A stretch of DNA of 61,781 bases from assembly GCA_001915545.1 (NCBI GenBank), contig MNQS01000006.1, forward strand, positions 1-61,781, given 5' to 3'. Both the position numbers and the translations under genes were made by a program. The notes beneath the pieces are model-generated. The model was not told the origin of the DNA. It was given only the letters and a program-made list of their open reading frames with translations, and made no database searches. Source of the DNA: Bacteroides sp. 43_108 (lineage in GTDB: Bacteria; Bacteroidota; Bacteroidia; Bacteroidales; Bacteroidaceae). Below are positions 53,814 to 61,781 of the stretch, one piece after another. How positions within the stretch are numbered: position 1 is the first letter of the stretch; each line of letters starts with the position of its first letter.

Positions 53814-55901
53814 ATGAAACGATATCTAATGCTTTTATGCTTATTGTTTACGTCCTTTGTCGTTTCATCTCAAACGACAACGCCAGACTCGCTTAAAAGC
53901 GCCTTGCAAAAAGCAACCTCCGAACGCTCTAGACTGGAAATCCTTACCAATTTAATGGATATCTCACGAAACGATGACATATTAGTAAACGCTAAACAAC
54001 TCTATCAGGAGGCCTTAAAAGCGAATGACAATTACTATAAGGAAGCGGCGTTGACCGAGATTCTCCGATGTTATATCAACACGGACCAAACCGATAGCGC
54101 TAATACCTACATCGCCAAGGCCGAGCAGGAGCTAAAAGGAGAAGCCAGAGCCAGCCTCGTGTCGTTCATGAAAATGATCCAAGATACGCGCGTCATATTC
54201 TACACATCCGGTGAACCGAGAAAGAAAGTCCTCATGAATTGCCTATTCAAGCTGGAAGAACCTGATAAATTATCTCCCTACGAGAAAATAGCCTGCAATT
54301 ATATACTTGGTATGGCTGTCAGCAACAGCATTATGGAAGAAAATATGCTTAAGGAGGACTTTAAGCAAGGAAGAGAATATTTCGACAATGTTCTGGCCGA
54401 GGCGGAAAAACTGCCCCTACGATATGCGTACAATTTCTTGCCTAACACCTATTTCATGCTATGCGCTTATGCGAGTAACCCTCAAGAACGAGGACAATAT
54501 GCTACCCGTTACCTAAATACGATCTTAGGTTACTCTAACATCCCGGAGATGAGGAAACGTCCTTACGCAGTCAACAAACGTCAATTATTAAGCGCTTATT
54601 CAAACCTTGCCATTAGCGCCGAGGCTATTGGAAAGGATTTGGCGACCTCTTATTACCGTAAGTTCATGAATCTGCTGAAGGCTTATCCGGAATCAGCTAG
54701 CGCCGCCCCGGAGTATGAGCTCTACTACACCTCATCGAATTATTACCTAGGTATTAAGGACTATAAGAAATTCATTGAGTTCAGTGACTCTTTGATCAAT
54801 TTCTCCAAACAGATACCGCTTTACAAGGAACATGTAATCGCCTATGTGTCCGCGAAAGCTGCCGCTTACGACAGCCTCCGGATGTACAAGGAAGCCTATG
54901 AGACATCCAAGGAATACGCTGTATTGCTAGACACCTTACGTATGCAAGAACTCAGGAAGAAAATGGAAAATCTGGAGATCGAGAAAGGGGCGAACGAGTT
55001 GGTGATCGAAAAGAGATCATTGGAATTGGAATTACAGAAAAGCAAGAAAGAGAATTACCTGTATATATCCTTATTGCTTCTAGCTTTATGCGCCGTGTTC
55101 TATATCTTTTTCCGGCTAGGCAAAATGAGATCCCTCTATCGGGCATTGCAGAAGTCTAACGAGCTGGTCTTGATAGCGAACCAGAAAGCACAAGAAAGCG
55201 AGGAGATGAAGACCGCCTTCATCCGGAATATGTCGCATGAGATACGGACTCCCTTAAACGCAATCAACGGTTTCTCGGAACTCATCACCAACGACGATAT
55301 CTCCATGGACGAGAAACAGGCTTTCAGCCGTATTATCTATGAAAACTGTTACCACTTGACTTCCATGCTGAACAATCTCCTTGAGATCGCCCAGCTCGAT
55401 AGCGGCAATGATTCCCTTCCTCTTGTTCCCACACGTATCCATGAGCTTTGTTTACATGAGATGCAACAGGTAAAGAAATATCAAGAGAAGCCGGAGATCA
55501 ACTATGTGGTGGAAGGCGATAAGGAGAATGATATGATCTTGACCAACCGTGCTTATTTCAGTTTGATCATCTCGCATCTGCTGGCAAACGCGAATAAATT
55601 CACGGAGAAAGGAAGCATCACGCTTTCATACCATCTGGATAGCGGAGCCAATTTAGTGACCTTGTCGGTAACAGATACGGGTTGCGGCATCCCTCAAGAC
55701 AAACAGGAATGGATATTCGAGCGTTTCACGAAGACCAATGATTTCATTCCCGGCTCTGGCCTGGGGCTTTACCTATGTCGCTTGATCGTTAACCGGCTAA
55801 ACGGTAAGATAAAGACAGATCCGTCTTATACGAAAGGCTCACGCTTCGTTATCACAATGCCAATCGCCACGCCGTCCAAGCCCTCCGAACCTACCGATTA
55901 A
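53814..55901 (+). CDS. sensor histidine kinase with periplasmic helical-repeat domain
   Basis: A 695-aa kinase. The signal peptide is at about 1-20, followed by a periplasmic region of about 385 residues with repeated helical pairs of the TPR kind (ADAVELY-like YQEALKANDNYYKEA, RMYKEAYETSKEYA). A coiled coil precedes one membrane helix (YISLLLLALCAVFYIFF, about 415-431). HisKA has FIRNMSHEIRTPLNAINGF, and the ATPase domain ends with GSGLGLYLC. There is no receiver or output domain, and no response regulator is adjacent, so the partner is elsewhere. Its stop codon overlaps the convergent flippase gene. Confidence 0.87.
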   Translation: MKRYLMLLCLLFTSFVVSSQTTTPDSLKSALQKATSERSRLEILTNLMDISRNDDILVNAKQLYQEALKANDNYYKEAALTEILRCYINTDQTDSANTYIAKAEQELKGEARASLVSFMKMIQDTRVIFYTSGEPRKKVLMNCLFKLEEPDKLSPYEKIACNYILGMAVSNSIMEENMLKEDFKQGREYFDNVLAEAEKLPLRYAYNFLPNTYFMLCAYASNPQERGQYATRYLNTILGYSNIPEMRKRPYAVNKRQLLSAYSNLAISAEAIGKDLATSYYRKFMNLLKAYPESASAAPEYELYYTSSNYYLGIKDYKKFIEFSDSLINFSKQIPLYKEHVIAYVSAKAAAYDSLRMYKEAYETSKEYAVLLDTLRMQELRKKMENLEIEKGANELVIEKRSLELELQKSKKENYLYISLLLLALCAVFYIFFRLGKMRSLYRALQKSNELVLIANQKAQESEEMKTAFIRNMSHEIRTPLNAINGFSELITNDDISMDEKQAFSRIIYENCYHLTSMLNNLLEIAQLDSGNDSLPLVPTRIHELCLHEMQQVKKYQEKPEINYVVEGDKENDMILTNRAYFSLIISHLLANANKFTEKGSITLSYHLDSGANLVTLSVTDTGCGIPQDKQEWIFERFTKTNDFIPGSGLGLYLCRLIVNRLNGKIKTDPSYTKGSRFVITMPIATPSKPSEPTD

Positions 55902-57394
55902 CGGAAGAAACGTCCTACGTACGGGAGTTCTCGTAAAGGTAAATCCCTTTTAACCATAAATGCGATGAATACGCCTAATAAGATCGTGCGGTATCCCAAC
56001 CGGAGCCATTCAGACTGTATCGGCAGTGCCATGCCTGCCACGTATAACACCGTCGCCACTCCGAAATAAAGAAATGCGGATTTCAAGTCGTACTCGATCG
56101 GGAATTTCTTTTGTCCTACAAAATAGGATAAAAGCATCATCAATAAATTACAAAAGAACGATGCCCACGCACAAGCCATATAACCGTACGAGGGACCGAA
56201 CAGCAAGATAATAGAGACCGTGGCCACACATCCGATCGTGGAGAAATAGGCGCCCCATCGTGTCTGGTCGATCAGCTTATACCATAAGGAGAGGTTGAAA
56301 TAAATACCGAAGAACAACTCGCCCAGCATCACGATCGGCACCACCCGTAATCCGGGATAATAGGCCGGCCCGACAAAGTACTTCAAGATATCGATATAGA
56401 ACATTACCCCGAGGAAGATAAACAAGGCGAATATGATGAAATATTTCATCGCTTCCGAGTAGGCTTTCTTATTATCATCGCTCTTGTTTTTAGCGAAAAT
56501 AAACGGCTCATAGGCATACCGGAAAGCCTGCGTGAACATCACCATCACCACGGCGATCTTGAAGCATGCGCCGTATATACCCAATTGCTCGTTCGCGTAC
56601 TCCTTATCATCAAACAAGAATGGAAACAGGATCTTATCTGCCGTCTGGTTAAAGATACCGGCAATACCTAGAATGAGGATCGGGAAGGAATAACGCAAGA
56701 TTTGTTTCAATACCGTTCCGTCTACTTTCGCCCGTATGCCCGGCAAGATATCCGGGATCAAAAGCAATAAGGTTATCAGTGTCGTAAACACGTTCGCCAC
56801 GAATACATAGCCTACCCCATAATCCGGACGATAGAACCAGCTTATCGCCTCCGGATAGTGCGTATGCAACCACGGACAAGTGATCAAGAAGAATATATTC
56901 AAGATAATATTCAAGAAAATACTCAGCAACTTAATCCCGGCGAAACGCCATGCTTTTCCCTTATACCGAAGATAAGCGAACGGAATGCAACAAAAAGCGT
57001 CTACCGCCACGATACCCGCCATCATCCCGATATACTCCGGATGGTCACCATATCCCAAGCCGGCACTAATAGATGGAAACAAGGCGAAAACCGCTACGCT
57101 AAACAGCGCCGAACTTCCCAGCAGGCAATACAGCACGGAAGCGTACACCCGCATCGGCTCTTGCTCCTCTTTCTTATTGATGAAACGGAAGAACCCCGTC
57201 TCCATGCCATACGTAAGCAAGACCAGCAACAGGGCTGTCCAACCATATAAATTCGTCACGATCCCATAATCCCCTGTTCCGGCCAACACACGTGTGTACA
57301 TCGGCACCAACATCCAATTCAGGAAACGCCCCACTATACTACTCAATCCATAAACGGCTGTCTCTTTAGCGAGCCGCTTCATTCCTCCTGCCAT
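55898..57394 (-). CDS. polysaccharide flippase (Wzx/MATE-like)
   Basis: A 498-aa inner membrane protein with about 14 hydrophobic helices. The start LAKETAVYGLSSIVGRFLNW and the body match the oligosaccharide flippase family (MurJ/Wzx superfamily), which moves lipid-linked sugar units across the inner membrane. No glycan cluster is adjacent. It lies 11 bp after ruvB on the same strand, an arrangement often seen in Bacteroidales, so co-transcription is likely. Confidence 0.87.
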   Translation of the reverse strand: MAGGMKRLAKETAVYGLSSIVGRFLNWMLVPMYTRVLAGTGDYGIVTNLYGWTALLLVLLTYGMETGFFRFINKKEEQEPMRVYASVLYCLLGSSALFSVAVFALFPSISAGLGYGDHPEYIGMMAGIVAVDAFCCIPFAYLRYKGKAWRFAGIKLLSIFLNIILNIFFLITCPWLHTHYPEAISWFYRPDYGVGYVFVANVFTTLITLLLLIPDILPGIRAKVDGTVLKQILRYSFPILILGIAGIFNQTADKILFPFLFDDKEYANEQLGIYGACFKIAVVMVMFTQAFRYAYEPFIFAKNKSDDNKKAYSEAMKYFIIFALFIFLGVMFYIDILKYFVGPAYYPGLRVVPIVMLGELFFGIYFNLSLWYKLIDQTRWGAYFSTIGCVATVSIILLFGPSYGYMACAWASFFCNLLMMLLSYFVGQKKFPIEYDLKSAFLYFGVATVLYVAGMALPIQSEWLRLGYRTILLGVFIAFMVKRDLPLRELPYVGRFFR

Positions 57395-57405
57395 ATCGTA
57401 TCTGT

Positions 57406-58443
57406 CTAATCAAATAAAGAACCTTGTTCCCCCACCCGGCTACGTCCCAGATGGGTATAAGCTAAATCGGTGACCTCACGGCCACGGGGCGTGCGTTTGA
57501 TAAAGCCCTCTTTGATCAAGAAAGGCTCGTACACTTCTTCTAGCGTTCCGGGGTCCTCGCCCAAAGCCGTGGCGATCGTCGTTAATCCGACCGGGCCTCC
57601 CTGGAATTTATCAATGATCGTCGTCAGCAACTTATTATCGATCTGATCCAAGCCATACCGGTCTATATTCAACGCCTCCAGAGAGAAGCAAGCGATCGCC
57701 TTATCGATATCTCCGTTCCCCTTCACTTGAGCGAAATCACGCACACGGCGCAATAAAGCGTTGGCGATACGAGGCGTACCCCGGCTACGGGAAGCGATCT
57801 CCCTAGCGGCGTTCAACTCACATTTTACATTCAAGATATTAGCACTACGGAGCACGATCTTCGTCAGCGTCTCCATATCATAATACTCCAAGTGCATATT
57901 GATACCGAAACGGGCACGCAACGGACTAGTCAGCAAGCCGCTACGGGTCGTAGCGCCAATCAATGTAAACGGAGCCAAATCGATCTGTATCGAGCGAGCG
58001 CTCGGTCCCTTATCGATCACGATATCGATCCGGTAATCCTCCATAGCGGAATATAGGTATTCCTCCACGATCGGGCTCAACCGGTGAATCTCATCGATAA
58101 AAAGCACGTCGTTCTTCTCCAGCGAGGTCAATACCCCGGCCAGATCTCCCGGCTTATCCAGCACAGGCCCCGACGTGACCTTGAAACCAACCCCCAACTC
58201 GTTCGCTATAATATTCGACAACGTCGTCTTTCCCAACCCGGGAGGTCCATGCAAAAGCACATGATCCAGCGCCTCCTTACGCATGCGGGCAGCCATGACG
58301 AACACCTTCAGGTTCTCCACCACCTTCGCCTGCCCGCTGAAGTCACGGAGCGAAAGCGGCCGAAGCACGTTCTCGTACTCTCGTTCGTTTTCCGGCATCC
58401 GGGCATCCCTTATATCAAAATCATCTTCCATATTCACGTTCAT
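57406..58443 (-). CDS. ruvB: Holliday junction branch migration helicase RuvB
   Basis: A 345-aa hexameric motor that works with RuvA and RuvC to move Holliday junctions. It shows [15 protein letters not shown], Walker [12 protein letters not shown], Walker [10 protein letters not shown], the presensor hairpin region, sensor 1 GATTRSGLL and the C-terminal winged helix ending [20 protein letters not shown]. The length is typical. The start could also be the ATG four codons downstream (58431). It has a promoter immediately upstream. Confidence 0.98.
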   Translation of the reverse strand: MNVNMEDDFDIRDARMPENEREYENVLRPLSLRDFSGQAKVVENLKVFVMAARMRKEALDHVLLHGPPGLGKTTLSNIIANELGVGFKVTSGPVLDKPGDLAGVLTSLEKNDVLFIDEIHRLSPIVEEYLYSAMEDYRIDIVIDKGPSARSIQIDLAPFTLIGATTRSGLLTSPLRARFGINMHLEYYDMETLTKIVLRSANILNVKCELNAAREIASRSRGTPRIANALLRRVRDFAQVKGNGDIDKAIACFSLEALNIDRYGLDQIDNKLLTTIIDKFQGGPVGLTTIATALGEDPGTLEEVYEPFLIKEGFIKRTPRGREVTDLAYTHLGRSRVGEQGSLFD

Positions 58444-58450
58444 TGACTTG

Positions 58451-58458
58451 CAAAGATA
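58451..58458 (-). promoter_or_regulatory. -7 promoter box of ruvB
   Basis: TATCTTTG on the minus strand. It lies only 7 bp before the ATG at 58443, so the second ATG at 58431 may be the one used. Confidence 0.55.
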
Positions 58459-58521
58459 ATGTTAAACAACACATTCACGAAAATAGATGTATAAAATATT
58501 TTTCTAACAGTGAGAAAAGCA

Positions 58522-58529
58522 TATGTTTG
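58522..58529 (+). promoter_or_regulatory. -7 promoter box of the propeller lipoprotein gene
   Basis: TATGTTTG, 30 bp before the start codon. Confidence 0.6.
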
Positions 58530-58559
58530 CTAAAGGGACACCTTTAAAAACATACTACC

Positions 58560-59735
58560 ATGAAACTTATACTCACAATCTCTGCGATGATCCTGTTCCT
58601 GATAACGGGATGCGAAAGTGGTAAGCAACCGGCTAACGACTTTTTAACCGTGGATATCACGGCAAATTATCCGAAGAAGGAACTGATTCTTCAAGACTTT
58701 TTGGATGTGGAATACATCCCATTAGAAACGAATGAGGAATTCATAACCTCAGCCAGCATGCAAGCCATCGGCAAAAATCTCATAATCCTTAGAAACAAGA
58801 ACGGACAAGACGGAGATATATTTATCTTCGACCGGACCGGAAAAGGCCAGAGAAAAATCAACCGCAGCGGCCAAGGTAGCCAAGAATACACGAATATCGG
58901 GTCTATTGCCCTCGATGAGGAGAAAGGTGAGCTGTTTATCAACAACTACTATTCGAGCCAGTTTATCGTATACGACCTGTCCGGAAACTTTAAGCGAACT
59001 TTAAAGTACGATAAAGATTTTAATTTCAATAGCGGGAAGATATACAATTTCGATCAAGACAACTTAATCTGCTACGATGAGATTGGCAATTATAAAAATC
59101 TGAGAAAAAGCGCATTTTGGCTCCTGTCCAAACAAGACGGGAGCATTGTCAAGGAAATCGAACTCCCTTATGAGCATAAGATATCACCGTTTTTATCAAA
59201 AGGAATTTGGTCCGCAGGACCTCGTAATACCGAATTAATTTCCCAAAATGGAAGTTGGGTCTTAATAGAGCCATCTACAGATACGATTTATAGTTATTCC
59301 CAAGATCACTCTATCAAACCCTTTATCGTAAGGGCTCCACCTATCCGCTCTATGGCCCCGGAAGTATTTCTTTATCCAAGTATTCTTACCGACCGGTATT
59401 ATTTCATGCAAACAACAAAGAAACAATGGGATTTTGAGAAAGAAACCGGATTCCCCAGAACCGACTTGGTATATGATAAACAAGAGGACGCTATCTTTGA
59501 GTGTGTCGTATATAATAACGATTTCGTAGATCAGACACCCGTTGATATGTGGTACGAACACGGAATACTAAAGATCATCAATAACGATGGGATCGCTTTC
59601 ATAAAGAAACTAGAAGCCAATGAGTTGGTGGAAGACTACGAGAAAGGTAAGCTGAAAGGCCGCTTGAATGAGATCGCAGCGGGATTGAATGAGGAATCCA
59701 ACCCCGTGATTATGGTGGCTAAGTATAAGGAATAA
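58560..59735 (+). CDS. 6-bladed beta-propeller lipoprotein
   Basis: A 391-aa lipoprotein with lipobox LITGC (about residue 18). The sequence DFLDVEYIPLETNEE, then FIFDRTGKGQRKINRSGQGS and FIVYDLSGNFKRTL, is typical of the Bacteroidales 6-bladed propeller family (DUF4934-like). These proteins are surface or periplasmic and of unknown function, and they are often found in many copies per genome. It is a single gene ending in a weak terminator. Confidence 0.82.
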   Translation: MKLILTISAMILFLITGCESGKQPANDFLTVDITANYPKKELILQDFLDVEYIPLETNEEFITSASMQAIGKNLIILRNKNGQDGDIFIFDRTGKGQRKINRSGQGSQEYTNIGSIALDEEKGELFINNYYSSQFIVYDLSGNFKRTLKYDKDFNFNSGKIYNFDQDNLICYDEIGNYKNLRKSAFWLLSKQDGSIVKEIELPYEHKISPFLSKGIWSAGPRNTELISQNGSWVLIEPSTDTIYSYSQDHSIKPFIVRAPPIRSMAPEVFLYPSILTDRYYFMQTTKKQWDFEKETGFPRTDLVYDKQEDAIFECVVYNNDFVDQTPVDMWYEHGILKIINNDGIAFIKKLEANELVEDYEKGKLKGRLNEIAAGLNEESNPVIMVAKYKE

Positions 59736-59751
59736 AAACTTCTTACTTATT

Positions 59752-59777
59752 GTCTGTTTTTCCAGACTTGTTTTTTA
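59752..59777 (+). terminator. weak terminator after the propeller lipoprotein
   Basis: A short stem, GTCTG (59752-59756) with CAGAC (59763-59767), followed by TTGTTTTTT. Confidence 0.5.
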
Positions 59778-59780
59778 TTC

Positions 59781-59858
59781 GTACATGTTTTTCGGAAAAC
59801 ACGTACGTGAATTCCCAAAAACACGTACGTGAATCCGTGAAAACATGTACGTGTTTTT
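59781..59858. repeat. four copies of the AAAACAYGTACGTG motif
   Basis: Copies at 59781-59793 (inverted), 59796-59809, 59817-59831 and 59840-59858. The core ACGTACGT or ATGTACGT with A- and T-runs is the same as at 37956-38020. Both arrays precede members of the same ATPase family, 22 kb apart. Confidence 0.8.
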
Positions 59859-59966
59859 ACGGAAATTCGACAAGCATATTTATCCATCTTACTGTCAGCA
59901 AGTTATAAATCTACTTCATAGTAAGATATTATTGTTGAAAATTTACTTCTAAAGATACGGTTCCTC

Positions 59967-60013
59967 TCCTATATTTTATGTAACTTTGCTTATAAGTCGC
60001 ATAAAATATAGGA
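59967..60013 (+). promoter_or_regulatory. 14-bp inverted repeat enclosing the promoter of the ATPase gene
   Basis: TCCTATATTTTATG (59967-59980) and CATAAAATATAGGA (60000-60013) match perfectly and enclose 19 bp beginning with a -7 box TAACTTTG (59981-59988). This fits an operator for a dimeric repressor, or a leader hairpin whose right arm ends 4 bp before the ATG. Confidence 0.7.
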
Positions 60014-60017
60014 CGAT

Positions 60018-61586
60018 ATGAACCAGACAATTTATCCCATCGGCATACAGAACTTCGAGAGCCTTCGCAAAGATGGTTATCTCTATATTGATAAGACCGC
60101 CCTAATCTACCAATTAGTAACAACCGGACGATATTATTTCCTCAGCCGCCCCCGACGCTTCGGGAAAAGCTTGCTGCTGTCCACGCTGGAGGCCTATTTC
60201 CAAGGAAAGAAGGAGCTGTTCGAGGGACTGGCAATGGAGAAATTGGAAAAAGACTGGATAAGATACCCCATCTTACATTTGGATTTAAATGCGGAGAGAT
60301 ATTCTGACCCTGGGGCATTAGAGAGTATATTACGACGTTATCTGAACCTTTGGGAAGACCTGTGGGGGAAAGACGAGAGAGAGATAACACCATCCGATCG
60401 TTTCACCGGCGTGATACGCCGTGCCTATGAGAGAACAGGACGGAGAGTGGTCATACTGGTAGACGAGTATGACAAGCCTTTGCTACAGGCGATCGGGAAT
60501 CTGGAGTTACAGGAGGCCTACCGCTCTATACTGAAAGCGTTTTACGGCGTTCTGAAGAGCATGGACGGATATATCCGCCTAGCGTTCCTGACCGGCGTGA
60601 CCAAGTTCGGCAAGGTAAGCGTATTCAGCGACCTCAACAACCTCATGGACCTGTCGATGGATAATCGGTACGTCGAGATATGCGGCATCACAGAGAAAGA
60701 GATACATGCCTATCTGGATGACGAAGTGAAGGAACTGGCTGATACCCAAATGACGACCTACGAGGAAACCTGCCTAAAACTCAAGCAACGCTATGACGGA
60801 TACCATTTCACTGCCAAGTCCGAGGGTATATACAATCCATTCAGCCTATTGAATACCTTCGCTAAGATGGAATTCGGAGACTACTGGTTCGAGACCGGAA
60901 CACCCTCCTACCTCGTGGAGCTGCTCAAGCACACCCATTACGACCTCTACGAGATGGCCAACACGGAGACTGACGCCGACGTGCTCAACAGCATCGACTC
61001 CGCCTCGAACAATCCCATACCCGTCATCTACCAAAGCGGATACCTGACCATCAAGGGCTATGATCCTGAGTTTGGCATTTATCGACTGGGGTTCCCGAAC
61101 AAGGAGGTGGAAGAAGGTTTCGTCAAATACCTACTTCCTTTCTATACGAGCATACAAGCCTCTAAGACCCCCTTCGAGATCGGACAGTTCGTACGGGAGA
61201 TACGGTCTGGCAATTACGACGCCTTCTTCCACCGCCTCCAAAGCTTCTTCGCCGACACACCCTACGAGGTGATCGCCGGGCAAAAGCCGGAACGAGACAC
61301 GGAGCTGCATTACCGGAACGTCCTCTTCATCGTCTTCAAGCTGGTCGGCCTGTACACGCAAGTGGAGTACCATACCTCGAACGGGCGTATAGACCTCGTC
61401 TTGCAAACCGATCGCTATGTATATATCATGGAGTTCAAGCTCAACGGAACCGCCGAGGAGGCCCTGCGGCAGATCGAGGAGAAAGGCTACGCCCCACCTT
61501 TCGCCGGAGACAATCGGGAGGTCTTCAAGATCGGCGTGAACTTCTCCTCTGAAACCCGCAATATTGAGAAGTGGCTGGTAAGGTAA
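60018..61586 (+). CDS. AAA-ATPase-like protein with PD-(D/E)XK nuclease-type C-terminus (DUF1703), paralog
   Basis: A 522-aa paralog of the protein encoded at 38082, clearly similar along its whole length. Walker A variant SRPRRFGKSLL, Walker B VVILVDEYDKPLL and the C-terminal GRIDLVL with YIMEFKL (D and E-x-K of the nuclease fold) are all intact. Its promoter sits inside a perfect 14-bp inverted repeat and behind four palindromic motif copies. The next structure downstream is again a palindrome set at 61625-61684, suggesting another family member beyond the window. Confidence 0.9.
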   Translation: MNQTIYPIGIQNFESLRKDGYLYIDKTALIYQLVTTGRYYFLSRPRRFGKSLLLSTLEAYFQGKKELFEGLAMEKLEKDWIRYPILHLDLNAERYSDPGALESILRRYLNLWEDLWGKDEREITPSDRFTGVIRRAYERTGRRVVILVDEYDKPLLQAIGNLELQEAYRSILKAFYGVLKSMDGYIRLAFLTGVTKFGKVSVFSDLNNLMDLSMDNRYVEICGITEKEIHAYLDDEVKELADTQMTTYEETCLKLKQRYDGYHFTAKSEGIYNPFSLLNTFAKMEFGDYWFETGTPSYLVELLKHTHYDLYEMANTETDADVLNSIDSASNNPIPVIYQSGYLTIKGYDPEFGIYRLGFPNKEVEEGFVKYLLPFYTSIQASKTPFEIGQFVREIRSGNYDAFFHRLQSFFADTPYEVIAGQKPERDTELHYRNVLFIVFKLVGLYTQVEYHTSNGRIDLVLQTDRYVYIMEFKLNGTAEEALRQIEEKGYAPPFAGDNREVFKIGVNFSSETRNIEKWLVR

Positions 61587-61624
61587 AAAGCCTGCTTTTA
61601 TCCATATATACTTACTTTGCCGAT

Positions 61625-61684
61625 GAAGTATATATCCTATGCCCGGAGAAGATATACTTCAAGTGGCATCTAAGTATATCTTCT
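61625..61684. repeat. palindromic AAGTATATCTTCT repeats at the right edge
   Basis: AGAAGATATACTT (61647-61659) and AAGTATATCTTCT (61672-61684) are a perfect 13-bp inverted pair with a 12-nt loop, and a partial copy lies at 61625-61633. No gene is seen from 61587 to the window end at 61781. Confidence 0.7.
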
Positions 61685-61781
61685 TGACTATGCCTAAATT
61701 TACTTCACAGATTTTACTGTTATTTTCTAAGGTACTTCACATCTTAGAGAACCTTCTCCTGAAAAACTTCACGGGGTTGAA

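Overview
The window looks like a chromosomal segment of a Bacteroidales gut bacterium, most likely a Parabacteroides species near P. distasonis (inference from gene content and style; I could not search). Support comes from promoters with the Bacteroidetes -33 TTTG / -7 TAnnTTTG signature, weak ribosome binding sites, TonB-linked outer membrane barrels, an S46 dipeptidyl-peptidase, DUF389 and 6-bladed propeller lipoproteins, and a fimbrillin operon. No rRNA, tRNA or CRISPR array was seen.

Region 1 (1 to about 17.9 kb) reads as an integrative mobilizable element. It has two tandem tyrosine integrases, a membrane protein, an excisionase-like HTH protein, two small unknown genes, a structured non-coding stretch that may hold the transfer origin, a MobC-like accessory protein, a relaxase and a coiled-coil membrane protein. 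A third tyrosine recombinase follows, and 22 bp after it lies a 27-bp inverted repeat pair enclosing a 150-bp segment with a promoter. In the orientation seen, that promoter points into a fimbrial operon (DUF3575 barrel protein, anchor-type lipoprotein, major fimbrillin, large tip-like fimbrillin). This is a phase-variable ON/OFF switch with its invertase beside it. A protein built of six HTH-like modules and a divergent XRE/ORF6N pair close the region.

Region 2 (18 to 33.4 kb) holds host genes (a lipoprotein, an AAA ATPase, a flavin reductase, an outer membrane barrel protein, an alanine symporter, a PagL-like deacylase) and then the most interesting locus. A minus-strand operon at 26345-33294 encodes two previously uncalled small peptides with double-glycine leaders (53 and 59 aa), a radical SAM/SPASM maturase, an outer membrane barrel receptor, a C39-peptidase ABC exporter and a very short HlyD-like adaptor. 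A hairpin between the peptide genes and the maturase can hold peptide mRNA above enzyme mRNA. A histidine kinase and response regulator (33424-35498) are transcribed divergently from the same 129-bp control region. Together this is a complete ribosomally made, modified peptide (RiPP) system: precursors, maturation, leader removal and export, an outer membrane partner and a sensor.

Region 3 (35.5 to 61.8 kb) carries three AAA-type ATPase genes of repeated families (35654 broken, 38082 and 60018 intact 522-aa paralogs), each preceded by its own array of short palindromes. It also has a peptidase-rich stretch (M16, M28, S9-like, C69, C1, S46), a SIS isomerase/PfkB kinase pair, a DEAD-box helicase, a DUF389 membrane protein, a second sensor kinase, a polysaccharide flippase and ruvB.
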